From a virus, in IMG/VR virus record IMGVR_UViG_3300025626_000036, positions 1 through 46,671 of that record: a stretch of DNA of 46,671 nucleotides; one strand, written 5' to 3'. Below, one piece after another: positions 23,502-29,748 of the stretch. The first letter of the stretch is position 1. Every line of letters starts with the position of its first letter. Under the pieces are notes generated by a model, which had not been told where the DNA came from, ran no database searches, and was given only the letters and a program-made list of their open reading frames with translations. The position numbers and the translations under genes are program-made.

Positions 23502-24866
23502 TCATGTGTAGCGGGCCTTCTTGGACTTCGCACGTCGCTTCTCGACGCTGCCGAAGTACCCGCGGAAGAAGCGACCGAGTGCTTCCACGGAGTGGTTGTC
23601 CTTGTCCAGCGGGTGCTCCGAGTCGGAGCGTACCTCGCTGCGGTGCTCGGGCCAGCGGTAACCCTCGCGCATCTCCCAGATGAGGTGCTGGCACGACCGG
23701 TCCACGATGAGACCGGGCTTCCGGTCGGGATGGCCCTCGGGGACGTGTGTGGGCCGTGTCTTCATCGCCGTGCGGATGAGCATGAGTCGAGTCCGCAGCT
23801 CGCCTCCCGTGCCCGTACGAGCGGGGATCTTCAGCCCGTTGCTCAGCACCTTGGTGTCGTCGGGCTCAGCAGGCTCCGGGTACAGAGCCACCGCCGCGCG
23901 AGCGAGCGCCGCGTCGATCGGGTTAGTGCGCATGTCCTGCACGATCTCAGGCGTGTCGGTCATGGTGAACGACCGCTCGCGGATGACGCGCACCTGGTTC
24001 AGTCGGTCGATCTGGATCCAGAGCAGCCGGAACGGGTTGGTGAACCCGGAGTCCGTCGCCAGGTACAGGGGCAGGGACGGGTCGTACGGGACGTGCCCGA
24101 CGTGCAGCTCGTCGTCCCATTCCTGCATGACGCGCCCGGTGCGCTCACCGAACTTGGCGCCGTACTGACGGTCGAACTCGTCGTCCGTGAGGTCGTCGTA
24201 CGCCTCGAGTATCTCCGGGTCGTTGCGGCCCCCCGGAAAGACCTTGGTGTTCGTCCACGACGGCATCGTCCACGACTGCCAGGCGGGCTTGGTTTCATCC
24301 AGGCCGCGCTGGAACAGACTGTACAGCAGGGAGTTCTCGGTCGCGCCCTCAGGCACGCCGGTGAAGAGCGCAGTGCCTCGCTTGTCGCTGAGCGCAGGGC
24401 GGACGTACTCAGCCCAGGTGCGCCGCTTGTGCCGCCCCGCCTCGACCAGCAGGGCGAAGTCCAGGCCCTCACCGACGAGCGTCTCAGGATGCTTCGCCGA
24501 CCGGCACTGGAGATCGAAGCCCCAGTTGGTGGTGATGTGCATGTTCCCCGAGTCAGGGTTGTTCTGGAACTTGATCGAGGTCTTGTCCACACCAAGCCGA
24601 CGGAGGGAGTCGTAGATGATGCGGAACTCCTTCTCCGCGTCGGTGTACGTGGGACCGACGATCCAGCCCCGCTGCGGGTCGCCGTATCGGTTCGGGACGA
24701 ACGTGCGCGGCTCGTGGTCCTTGGCGCCCATCAGCGTCTTACCCCAGCGTCGACCGCAGGGCACGACCTTGAAGCGAGCTGGCGTGTAGTGGATCTCCGC
24801 CTGGCCGGGATGAGGGTCATACCCCGTCTGCTCGAAGTACTTGTCCAGCCGGATGACGCCCTGCAT
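23502..24866 (-). CDS. terL: Terminase large subunit
   Basis: 454 aa. The ATPase has Walker A CGRRWGKT (about 37-44) and a Walker B-like LDFALLVEAGR, then the coupling motif region ALFTGVPEG. The C-terminal nuclease half shows PLYLATDSGFTNPFRLLWIQID (first acidic residue) and LIVDRSCQHLIWEMREGYRW, ending in SEHPLDKDNHSVEALGRFF with the D..D..HS.EALgRF block. It packages DNA into the head with the small subunit encoded upstream. Confidence 0.9.
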   Translation of the reverse strand: MQGVIRLDKYFEQTGYDPHPGQAEIHYTPARFKVVPCGRRWGKTLMGAKDHEPRTFVPNRYGDPQRGWIVGPTYTDAEKEFRIIYDSLRRLGVDKTSIKFQNNPDSGNMHITTNWGFDLQCRSAKHPETLVGEGLDFALLVEAGRHKRRTWAEYVRPALSDKRGTALFTGVPEGATENSLLYSLFQRGLDETKPAWQSWTMPSWTNTKVFPGGRNDPEILEAYDDLTDDEFDRQYGAKFGERTGRVMQEWDDELHVGHVPYDPSLPLYLATDSGFTNPFRLLWIQIDRLNQVRVIRERSFTMTDTPEIVQDMRTNPIDAALARAAVALYPEPAEPDDTKVLSNGLKIPARTGTGGELRTRLMLIRTAMKTRPTHVPEGHPDRKPGLIVDRSCQHLIWEMREGYRWPEHRSEVRSDSEHPLDKDNHSVEALGRFFRGYFGSVEKRRAKSKKARYT

Positions 24867-25084
24867 CAGACCAGCCGCGTTCCCGGGTCGAAGCCCTCCG
24901 GCAGGTCTTCCACGACCATCTCCCCGTCGACCCAGAAGGGCGACTGGTCAGGCTGGCGCAGGAGCATCTGCTTCTCGGCGGGCGTCGGAGTGTGGCCATC
25001 CTCCTGGCGCTGGATGAGACCGGGGCGCCCACCGAACTCGGACGGCCGCTTGTCCGTGCGCTGGAAGTCAGGGGTCAAGCTCAC
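24866..25084 (-). CDS. Small hypothetical protein near terminase
   Basis: 72 aa, ending one base into the large terminase start. SEFGGRPGLIQRQEDGHTPTPAEKQMLLRQ and FWVDGEMVVEDLPEGFDPGTRL are the recognisable pieces; no family is known to me. Tight spacing shows it belongs to the packaging operon. Confidence 0.6.
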   Translation of the reverse strand: MSLTPDFQRTDKRPSEFGGRPGLIQRQEDGHTPTPAEKQMLLRQPDQSPFWVDGEMVVEDLPEGFDPGTRLV

Positions 25085-25095
25085 GACTGCACCTC

Positions 25096-25380
25096 CTATC
25101 CGCGGGCGGCTTCGCCCATGATGATCGACTGCTGCTTGATCTTCTCCTCAGCAGCTCCGAGGTCCTCGACGGTGAGGATCCCCTTGTCCACCAGGGCTTG
25201 ACGCAGTACGGGGTCGAACGGCCACCGCAGCACGGCGGGTGTGGCCGACGCGGCGGGGCCTTTCTCACCCCGCTCGCGACGAGAGCCGAGATTCGCCGGC
25301 CGCCCGTCAGTGAACGGGTGCACCGTCTCGTTCTCGTCGTGCCACGTCCGCGACTGGCCGCACGTGGTGCACTTCTCCAT
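25096..25380 (-). CDS. Zinc-ribbon-like small protein
   Basis: 94 aa. The N-terminal CTTCGQSRTWHDENETVHPF carries Cys2-His2 spaced like a small zinc knuckle. The C-terminal half is helical (PVLRQALVDKGILTVEDLGAAEEKIKQQS). ATG 25380 overlaps the upstream stop as TGATG. A DNA- or terminase-binding role is possible but unproven. Confidence 0.65.
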   Translation of the reverse strand: MEKCTTCGQSRTWHDENETVHPFTDGRPANLGSRRERGEKGPAASATPAVLRWPFDPVLRQALVDKGILTVEDLGAAEEKIKQQSIIMGEAARG

Positions 25381-25547
25381 CAGCGCAGCCGACGACCCGA
25401 GACGAGGCGCGACGGGCTCGACTGGGCCGGGCCGGGGAACGGACGCGGCGCGACCGACCCCGAGTTGTCGATGGCGCGCAGCCTCTCGGCCGCCGTCTCC
25501 TGCGGCGAGCGGTACGTGCCGGAACGGTTGAGCGAGAGCAGCCTCAC
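25380..25547 (-). CDS. 55-aa hypothetical protein
   Basis: GTG 25547 overlaps the small terminase stop (GTGA), and its own stop overlaps the next ATG (TGATG), so it exactly fills the gap. The sequence VRLLSLNRSGTYRSPQETAA followed by ERLRAIDNSG and a Pro/Ser/Arg-rich tail has no recognised family. The double coupling argues that it is translated. Confidence 0.6.
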   Translation of the reverse strand: MRLLSLNRSGTYRSPQETAAERLRAIDNSGSVAPRPFPGPAQSSPSRLVSGRRLR

Positions 25548-26140
25548 GTTGGTTCTCCTTGTTCGTCGTCGTCCACGAGCTCGCCGTCGATTACGGCGGG
25601 CTGTCCATCGGGGAGCACGATCGCTCCGGCGAGCATCGTCCGCGTCTTCTCACCCAGGTCGACTTCCACCTTGGCGGTGGCGCGACCGAGCACGTGGTCA
25701 GCGATGAACTGGGCAGCGGAGAGCCGCACCGTAGCGGGCACTGCCGGCTTGCCGTCGAGGTCCACTGAGTCGTCGTTCATCAGCTCGGCCGTCACCTTGA
25801 TGGCATCTCCGAGGTGCGCCCCCAGGTCGGCCAGACCCTTGGCCCTCAGACGACGCGTTGCCTCGTCGCGGATGGCCGGCGTGATCCACTTCGGCGCGGG
25901 TCCGTTGAACTGGCCGTTCTTGCCCCGCGGACGACCGCGAGCCAGCTCCTCGTAGTCCCAGTCGGCGATGACCTTCCGGTCCGCGTACAGCAGCTCCAGC
26001 TCACCCTCGAGCTGGGCCGTGCCGCGTCGGATCCTCTTGCGGATCGCCTTCGGATTGGTGCTCTTCGGCCGCTTCGGCTTCCGCTCGCGCGGCTCTCGCA
26101 CCTCGGTGAAGTCGAGCACCAGACCCTCGGTGTCGTCCAT
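25544..26140 (-). CDS. Terminase small subunit
   Basis: 198 aa with GGAGGTG before the ATG. A basic N-terminal segment (RKPKRPKSTNPKAIRKRIRRG) is followed by RGRPRGKNGQFNGPAPKWITP and a helical core (ATRRLRAKGLADLGAHLGDAIKVTAELM; VRLSAAQFIADHVLG), then an acidic tail. This is the pattern of actinophage small terminases that recognise the packaging site. It is transcribed from the strong promoter at 26216-26245. Confidence 0.75.
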   Translation of the reverse strand: MDDTEGLVLDFTEVREPRERKPKRPKSTNPKAIRKRIRRGTAQLEGELELLYADRKVIADWDYEELARGRPRGKNGQFNGPAPKWITPAIRDEATRRLRAKGLADLGAHLGDAIKVTAELMNDDSVDLDGKPAVPATVRLSAAQFIADHVLGRATAKVEVDLGEKTRTMLAGAIVLPDGQPAVIDGELVDDDEQGEPT

Positions 26141-26215
26141 TGCTCATCACCTCCGGAAGTGCCTGGCCTACAGGGAGAACGGCCAGTGCGAGTGCGCTAC
26201 TGGCCGACCCTGAGT

Positions 26216-26245
26216 AACTTACGCGTCGAGAAGCGTCCCTGTCAA
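26216..26245 (-). promoter_or_regulatory. Sigma70-type promoter for the packaging/structural operon
   Basis: TTGACA (26245-26240), an 18-nt spacer and TAAGTT (26221-26216) read leftward into the small terminase gene 76 bp downstream. It has the same hexamers and spacer as the promoter at 710-739. The remaining gap (26141-26293) shows no other feature. Confidence 0.75.
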
Positions 26246-26293
26246 TCCGTGTGGCGTCTAGACGCTACGTCACGACAGAACGACGCACCTCCG

Positions 26294-26449
26294 TCACTCG
26301 AACGTCTCACGGACGCTCTCAGGAGGTGTGCGCGGCCATTCGGGAAAGCGCACCCCGACTCCTCGAGCGTACGCCGCACGACGAACCCGAGTCCGTCTCT
26401 TGGTGGGCTCAGAAGGTGTCGACTTGCGCACCCATCGGGGGACTCTCAC
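26294..26449 (-). CDS. 51-aa basic hypothetical protein
   Basis: GTG 26449 overlaps the preceding stop (GTGA). The product is Arg/Pro-rich (STPSEPTKRRTRVRRAAYAR ... EWPRTPPESVRETFE). Third-position GC is only moderate, so this is less certain than its neighbours. It ends about 50 bp before the terminase promoter. Confidence 0.4.
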   Translation of the reverse strand: MRVPRWVRKSTPSEPTKRRTRVRRAAYARGVGVRFPEWPRTPPESVRETFE

Positions 26450-26670
26450 ATCATCGCCTGCGTCACGACGCCGAGGACGAACACCCGCGGCGCATGGTGG
26501 GAGTTGGAGAACGCGTCGAGTACGTCAGACGGAAGGCCCCATGTCTTCGGGTGATCCTTCGCCTGAACGACCTGCCGAACCTGAGTACCGCACGCCTCAC
26601 ACGAGAGCTCAATAACGACGGGCTTATGACCGCAGCCGCAGCGATCCGGGTGCTCGCTCAGACTGGCCAC
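26446..26670 (-). CDS. Zinc-ribbon protein
   Basis: 74 aa from GTG 26670; the frame is open back to an ATG at 26763, but that part overlaps the 27-aa membrane ORF and looks non-coding. HPDRCGCGHKPVVIELSCEACGTQ supplies four Cys as two knuckles (C-x-C and C-x2-C), typical of a small zinc ribbon. HHAPRVFVLGVVTQAMM ends it. The function is unknown. Confidence 0.55.
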   Translation of the reverse strand: MASLSEHPDRCGCGHKPVVIELSCEACGTQVRQVVQAKDHPKTWGLPSDVLDAFSNSHHAPRVFVLGVVTQAMM

Positions 26671-26741
26671 GCGTGCCCCCGAAGTCGGCGGTACACCGTC
26701 CAGATCCAGAAAGCCCAGCCCAGCAGCCAGAACCGCTTCAC
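26658..26741 (-). CDS. 27-aa membrane micro-ORF
   Basis: GTG 26741 overlaps the upstream stop (GTGA) with GGAGG just before it. It encodes a Trp-rich helix, VKRFWLLGWAFWIWTVYRRL, followed by RGHAWPV. The stop is tidy, and the pattern (basic start, 12-residue aromatic core, basic end) is that of a small membrane peptide. Confidence 0.45.
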   Translation of the reverse strand: MKRFWLLGWAFWIWTVYRRLRGHAWPV

Positions 26742-26998
26742 GAGCCCTCCGTCCATCCCTCATGCAGTGCCCGGTTGAGCGCCACCTTGTGTAGACCCAC
26801 GGCCCGGTGCGTGGCGAGGTACCCGTTGGGGTAAATGGTCACGTAAGCGTTGGTCTCCGGATCAGTGAAATCCTGCACCTCGCAGATGATGGCGAACTCC
26901 ACGAGCATCTCCCCGTCCTCGAGTGCACCTCGCTCGCGGATGACCCGCTTGATCGCCTCCTCGAGCTGCTCGTACGCCTCGCGGCTGGCCTCAGGCAT
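26738..26998 (-). CDS. DUF7213-like hypothetical protein
   Basis: 86 aa from ATG 26998, with GGGAGA about 10 nt upstream; a GTG at 27031 in the same frame is the alternative. EASREAYEQLEEAIKRVIRERG is a helix, and then EMLVEFAIICEVQDF, TNAYVTIYPNGYLATHRAVGLHKVAL are strands. It resembles a small conserved actinophage family of unknown function, to my memory DUF7213. Confidence 0.65.
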   Translation of the reverse strand: MPEASREAYEQLEEAIKRVIRERGALEDGEMLVEFAIICEVQDFTDPETNAYVTIYPNGYLATHRAVGLHKVALNRALHEGWTEGS

Positions 26999-27034
26999 CA
27001 GCAGTCTCCCGTCGGATGTAGTCCCCCGCACACG

Positions 27035-27400
27035 TCACACATCGAGCGTGTACCGCGCCGAGGCCAGGAGCTGCAGCCCCTGAACGATGTCCCGCGCCAG
27101 CTCCGGCGACGAAGTCATGGCAACGACGATGCCGCTCGAGTCGAGCACCGAGTTACCCGTCGCCTGCCACTGATCGCGGATCAGAACCTCCGGCGCACCA
27201 GCCAGTTCCAGCACCACACCAGGGGGCGCAGAGGCGAACGCGTCTCGCAGGCGCTCGAGCTCCTCGTCGTCGGGACAGCTCCCGCCCATCGCCAGGCCGG
27301 TGGCCGCTGTTGCTGCCAGTCCCACCGGTGCGCTCCACCCGTTCGCGCACTCTTGCCGATGCGGCAGCGGGACGTTCGTGTCACAGCAGGACCTCTTCAT
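27035..27400 (-). CDS. Hypothetical protein downstream of WhiB
   Basis: 121 aa from ATG 27400, which overlaps the WhiB stop (ATGA). The N-terminal part is Cys-rich (KRSCCDTNVPLPHRQEC) and could be a lipobox-free leader. The rest (EELERLRDAFASAPPGVVLELAG ... SSPELARDIVQGLQLLASARYTL) looks like a small alpha/beta domain. No family is recognised. Confidence 0.6.
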   Translation of the reverse strand: MKRSCCDTNVPLPHRQECANGWSAPVGLAATAATGLAMGGSCPDDEELERLRDAFASAPPGVVLELAGAPEVLIRDQWQATGNSVLDSSGIVVAMTSSPELARDIVQGLQLLASARYTLDV

Positions 27401-27672
27401 GCCTTCATCTTCCCCTTCCCGGTTATCCGACTCTTGGCTCGACCGAAGTTGAACAGCACCCCGTGCCAGATTCCGTGGAGGGACTCGGCGGGATAGCTCT
27501 TGCGGAGCTGCTCGCACTCGGTGGTGCGCGGACACGACCAGCACACATGGACCGCGGCCAGTCGCTCAACCTCGGTGCGCGGGAAGAACAGCTCCGGGTC
27601 GATGTCTGATCGAGCGCAGCTCGCCCCACTCATGTTCACGTCCGCGACCTCGGGCCGATGGGCGGTCGTCAT
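27397..27672 (-). CDS. WhiB-family transcriptional regulator
   Basis: 91 aa from ATG 27672, coupled to the upstream stop (ATGA). The four Fe-S cluster cysteines are at about 19, 44, 47 and 53 (ASCARSDIDPELFFP; VHVCWSCPRTTEC), followed by the WhiB turn GIWHG (usual GVWGG) and a basic C-terminus (RAKSRITGKGKMKA). WhiB proteins bind a 4Fe-4S cluster and the housekeeping sigma factor and are confined to actinobacteria and their phages. It may redirect host transcription. Confidence 0.88.
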   Translation of the reverse strand: MTTAHRPEVADVNMSGASCARSDIDPELFFPRTEVERLAAVHVCWSCPRTTECEQLRKSYPAESLHGIWHGVLFNFGRAKSRITGKGKMKA

Positions 27673-27905
27673 CCGCACTCATCGTGGACGATGAGACCGT
27701 CGATCCAGACGACCGGATCTCCCGCACGGATCGGGCCACGGCACGAGCGACACTGTCCCGCGTAGGTCGCAGGCACCGCCCGCACTCGGGGGTATGAGCG
27801 ACGGGCCGTGGCCTTCTCCATGAGCTCCGGCTTGAAGCACGTGTTCAGGCAGTCGACGCCCACCCCGGTCATGCAGAGCCTCCCGCCGCAGGGCTGGTCA
27901 GTCAT
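27669..27905 (-). CDS. Cys-rich zinc-finger-like protein
   Basis: 78 aa. It has two Cys groups: CGGRLC...CLNTC at the start, and CRSCRGPIRAGDPVVWIDGLIVHDEC at the end. The latter is a C-x2-C ... H-x2-C zinc module like those in small actinobacterial zinc proteins. It is coupled to the WhiB gene. The function is unknown. Confidence 0.65.
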   Translation of the reverse strand: MTDQPCGGRLCMTGVGVDCLNTCFKPELMEKATARRSYPRVRAVPATYAGQCRSCRGPIRAGDPVVWIDGLIVHDECG

Positions 27906-28092
27906 CGAGCAGCTCCCTCATCTGCGACCCAGCCGGCAGCAGACGCACCTTCGCCCGCAGGTCGCTCAGCGTGGCGCGACTGATGAGGAAGCGCCGGCTC
28001 TCGAAGGTCCGGTAGTAGTGATCGCCCGACCCACCTGCGCGGCAGTCGTACGCCATCACCGTGAGCAGCGCCTTCATCTCCGCCTCGGTCAT
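27898..28092 (-). CDS. Hypothetical protein (64 aa)
   Basis: ATG 28092 overlaps the upstream stop (ATGA), favoured over ATG 28113. TEAEMKALLTVMAYDCRAG and YYRTFESRRFLISRATLSDLRAKVRLLP are the readable parts. It overlaps the next gene by 8 bp. No family is recognised. Confidence 0.6.
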   Translation of the reverse strand: MTEAEMKALLTVMAYDCRAGGSGDHYYRTFESRRFLISRATLSDLRAKVRLLPAGSQMRELLDD

Positions 28093-28346
28093 GGAGCGAC
28101 CTGCGTTCCCCACGACTGCTCCTGGACCGTCTTCGGCGTGAGCATGCCCTGAATCTGGTTGTACTGACCCTGGGTCATGGCGACGAAGACCAGGTCCTCG
28201 GTGAACTCACCCGCCTCGTCCGACGTGCGGTACACCGTGCCGACCGCAGGCACGATCTCATTACCGTCCGGGCCGATGACGCGGATGTTGGCGACCTGTG
28301 TGGGATCCATGCCCTCGACGCTACGTTCCGAGGACGAGCGCGTCAC
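28089..28346 (-). CDS. Hypothetical protein (85 aa)
   Basis: GTG 28346 overlaps the upstream stop (GTGA); an internal ATG at 28310 with GAGGGC is an alternative. VANIRVIGPDGNEIVPAVGTVYRTSDEAGEF and FVAMTQGQYNQIQGML suggest a small beta domain with a short helix. The function is unknown. Confidence 0.6.
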   Translation of the reverse strand: MTRSSSERSVEGMDPTQVANIRVIGPDGNEIVPAVGTVYRTSDEAGEFTEDLVFVAMTQGQYNQIQGMLTPKTVQEQSWGTQVAP

Positions 28347-28495
28347 GTTCCCACCAGCGTGACCCGGCCGAAGGTCGTGGAGACGTGGATGCTCTCCGCG
28401 TCCACCCGCACTCCGTACACCTCCAGCTCGACGACCATCTCTTGGTGGTCGATGTTGAGGCTGGTCAGCTTCTCGATGAGCTGGTCGACGGTCAC
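28343..28495 (-). CDS. 50-aa hypothetical protein
   Basis: GTG 28495 and the stop at 28343 are both shared in GTGA overlaps with neighbours, so the gene exactly fills the gap. It encodes VTVDQLIEKLTSLNIDHQEM followed by VVELEVYGVRVDAESIHVSTTFGR, an alternating strand-helix pattern with high GC3. Coding potential and coupling are good; function is unknown. Confidence 0.65.
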   Translation of the reverse strand: MTVDQLIEKLTSLNIDHQEMVVELEVYGVRVDAESIHVSTTFGRVTLVGT

Positions 28496-28761
28496 GTCTC
28501 GACCCGAGTGCTGAAGACGAAGAACTTCCCAGCGATGGCGTGCACCGCCACGACCTGGAAGCCCTCTCGGGTGAGGTTACCCATGAGCTCCTCGAGCACC
28601 TTGTCCCCGATGCCCACTCGGTTCACTCGGTTGGTAATCATCCCTGCTCCCTTGTTCTGGTCGATGGTGCACTGGTCGTGCCCCTCACCCGGCGTCTCAT
28701 GCCGGCCGAGGATCTGCTCGAGAGTGCCTGTCGTGCCACATCCGCATGTCGTCTTGGTCAT
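28492..28761 (-). CDS. Hypothetical protein with N-terminal Cys cluster
   Basis: 89 aa. It starts with CGCGTTGTLEQILGRHET and a later C (HDQCTID), a possible metal site. Helix and strands follow (VGIGDKVLEELMGNLTREGFQVVAVHAIAGKFFVF). It is the first gene of the run 26294-28761 of mutually overlapping genes, after a 45-bp gap. Confidence 0.6.
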   Translation of the reverse strand: MTKTTCGCGTTGTLEQILGRHETPGEGHDQCTIDQNKGAGMITNRVNRVGIGDKVLEELMGNLTREGFQVVAVHAIAGKFFVFSTRVET

Positions 28762-28806
28762 GCCCGAACGCTATCCGATCCTCGCGAGCACAGCATCTCT
28801 CCAGGA

Positions 28807-29277
28807 TTAGGCGGTTACGTCTTCTGTCTGGGACCGGCAGTAGGGGCACCAGGCCCAGTCGGGGTCGGCCCACTTGCGGCAGTTCTTGCCCGTGCATCGG
28901 CGCGGCATCGCCCTTTCTCCTCGGGTCAGCTCGCGGGTGATCTTCCGCAGCTTGCGGTCCACACGGGCCTTGAGTGACTGCGCCTCGTCTGAGGAGACCG
29001 GCGATCGTGGACCGAACCCCGAGCCGCCTGCTCCGCCCACCGAGTGCATCGTCGGCTGCTGGCCTGTCGAGACCCTCACCTCGTACTTCGCCTTCGCTCG
29101 GGCCGTGTCCGGATTCACGTCCCTCTTGAGACCGACGACCTCGGTGTAAAGCGACTCGTAGGCACGGACGAAGTCCTCAGGAAGCAGGAGCAGCACCTCT
29201 GCCGCCACGGCCGAAGCAGGATGCCCAGCCTGGAGGAGAGAACGAGCCCCCGCGGCTGAGTTACGGCGGCCACTCAT
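28807..29277 (-). CDS. Hypothetical protein with C-terminal zinc ribbon
   Basis: 156 aa, with ATG in an ATGA overlap. The N-terminus is helical (SAVAAEVLLLLPEDFVRAYESLYTEV), and a Gly-rich linker lies in the middle. RRCTGKNCRKWADPDWAWCPYC at the end is a C-x4-C ... C-x2-C zinc ribbon. Related architecture occurs in phage regulatory proteins, but no family is certain. Confidence 0.65.
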   Translation of the reverse strand: MSGRRNSAAGARSLLQAGHPASAVAAEVLLLLPEDFVRAYESLYTEVVGLKRDVNPDTARAKAKYEVRVSTGQQPTMHSVGGAGGSGFGPRSPVSSDEAQSLKARVDRKLRKITRELTRGERAMPRRCTGKNCRKWADPDWAWCPYCRSQTEDVTA

Positions 29278-29618
29278 CCCTCGTCTCCTCCGCCCGAACC
29301 CACGTCCCCTGACCCTTCACCCAGCCTCAGCCTCAGCACCTCGAGCCCCTCCTCACTCAGCCTCAGATACGTGCTCTGCCTCTTCGCCCCAACCACGCGA
29401 TACGCCCATCCCTTCCGCACTGCCTCGTTGACCAGGTTCTTGCAGGTCCGCACCGAGAGATCCGAACCCCTCACCGCCGCCATCACCACGTCCGGCTTCG
29501 CAGCCGCTCCGTCCAGCCCCTCCTCAGCCAGGCACAGCAGCATCGTCACCCACCCCGCGTACAGACGCGGCGCCCTCTCCCTATCGAACACATAGTGCTC
29601 GTACTCCTTCTCAGTCAC
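29274..29618 (-). CDS. Winged-helix-like protein
   Basis: 114 aa from GTG after AAGGGGAA. RAPRLYAGWVTMLLCLAEEGLDG, AAVRGSDLSVRTCKNLVNEAVRKGWAYRVVG and KRQSTYLRLSEEGLEVLRLRL form helix, recognition helix and wing. A transcription factor role for the middle-gene run is plausible. The tail is Gly/Asp-rich. The 130-bp gap upstream carries the dyad repeat copy B. Confidence 0.7.
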   Translation of the reverse strand: MTEKEYEHYVFDRERAPRLYAGWVTMLLCLAEEGLDGAAAKPDVVMAAVRGSDLSVRTCKNLVNEAVRKGWAYRVVGAKRQSTYLRLSEEGLEVLRLRLGEGSGDVGSGGGDEG

Positions 29619-29683
29619 TTCCCCTTGTCCCCTCCGTGTGAGTGTGTCGGCCGCCGGGCGTTCGCAGCGTTAGCGGAGATCAC

Positions 29684-29708
29684 ACGACACCCCCCGTAAG
29701 GGGTGCGT
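29684..29708. repeat. 25-bp dyad repeat, copy B
   Basis: Identical to 2384-2408, with the same overlapping second dyad GTGCGT-NN-ACGCAC. It lies in the gap 29619-29748 between the primase-helicase stop and the winged-helix gene. It may separate the replication transcript from the accessory genes, or bind a regulator. Confidence 0.7.
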
Positions 29709-29748
29709 GTACGCACTGCAGACGGCGCCTCACTCGAGGGGGGACGCA

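Noticed and set aside
22468-25121. Long rightward open frames (347 and 509 aa)
   Set aside because: They are antisense to portal and large terminase; both real genes have diagnostic motifs.
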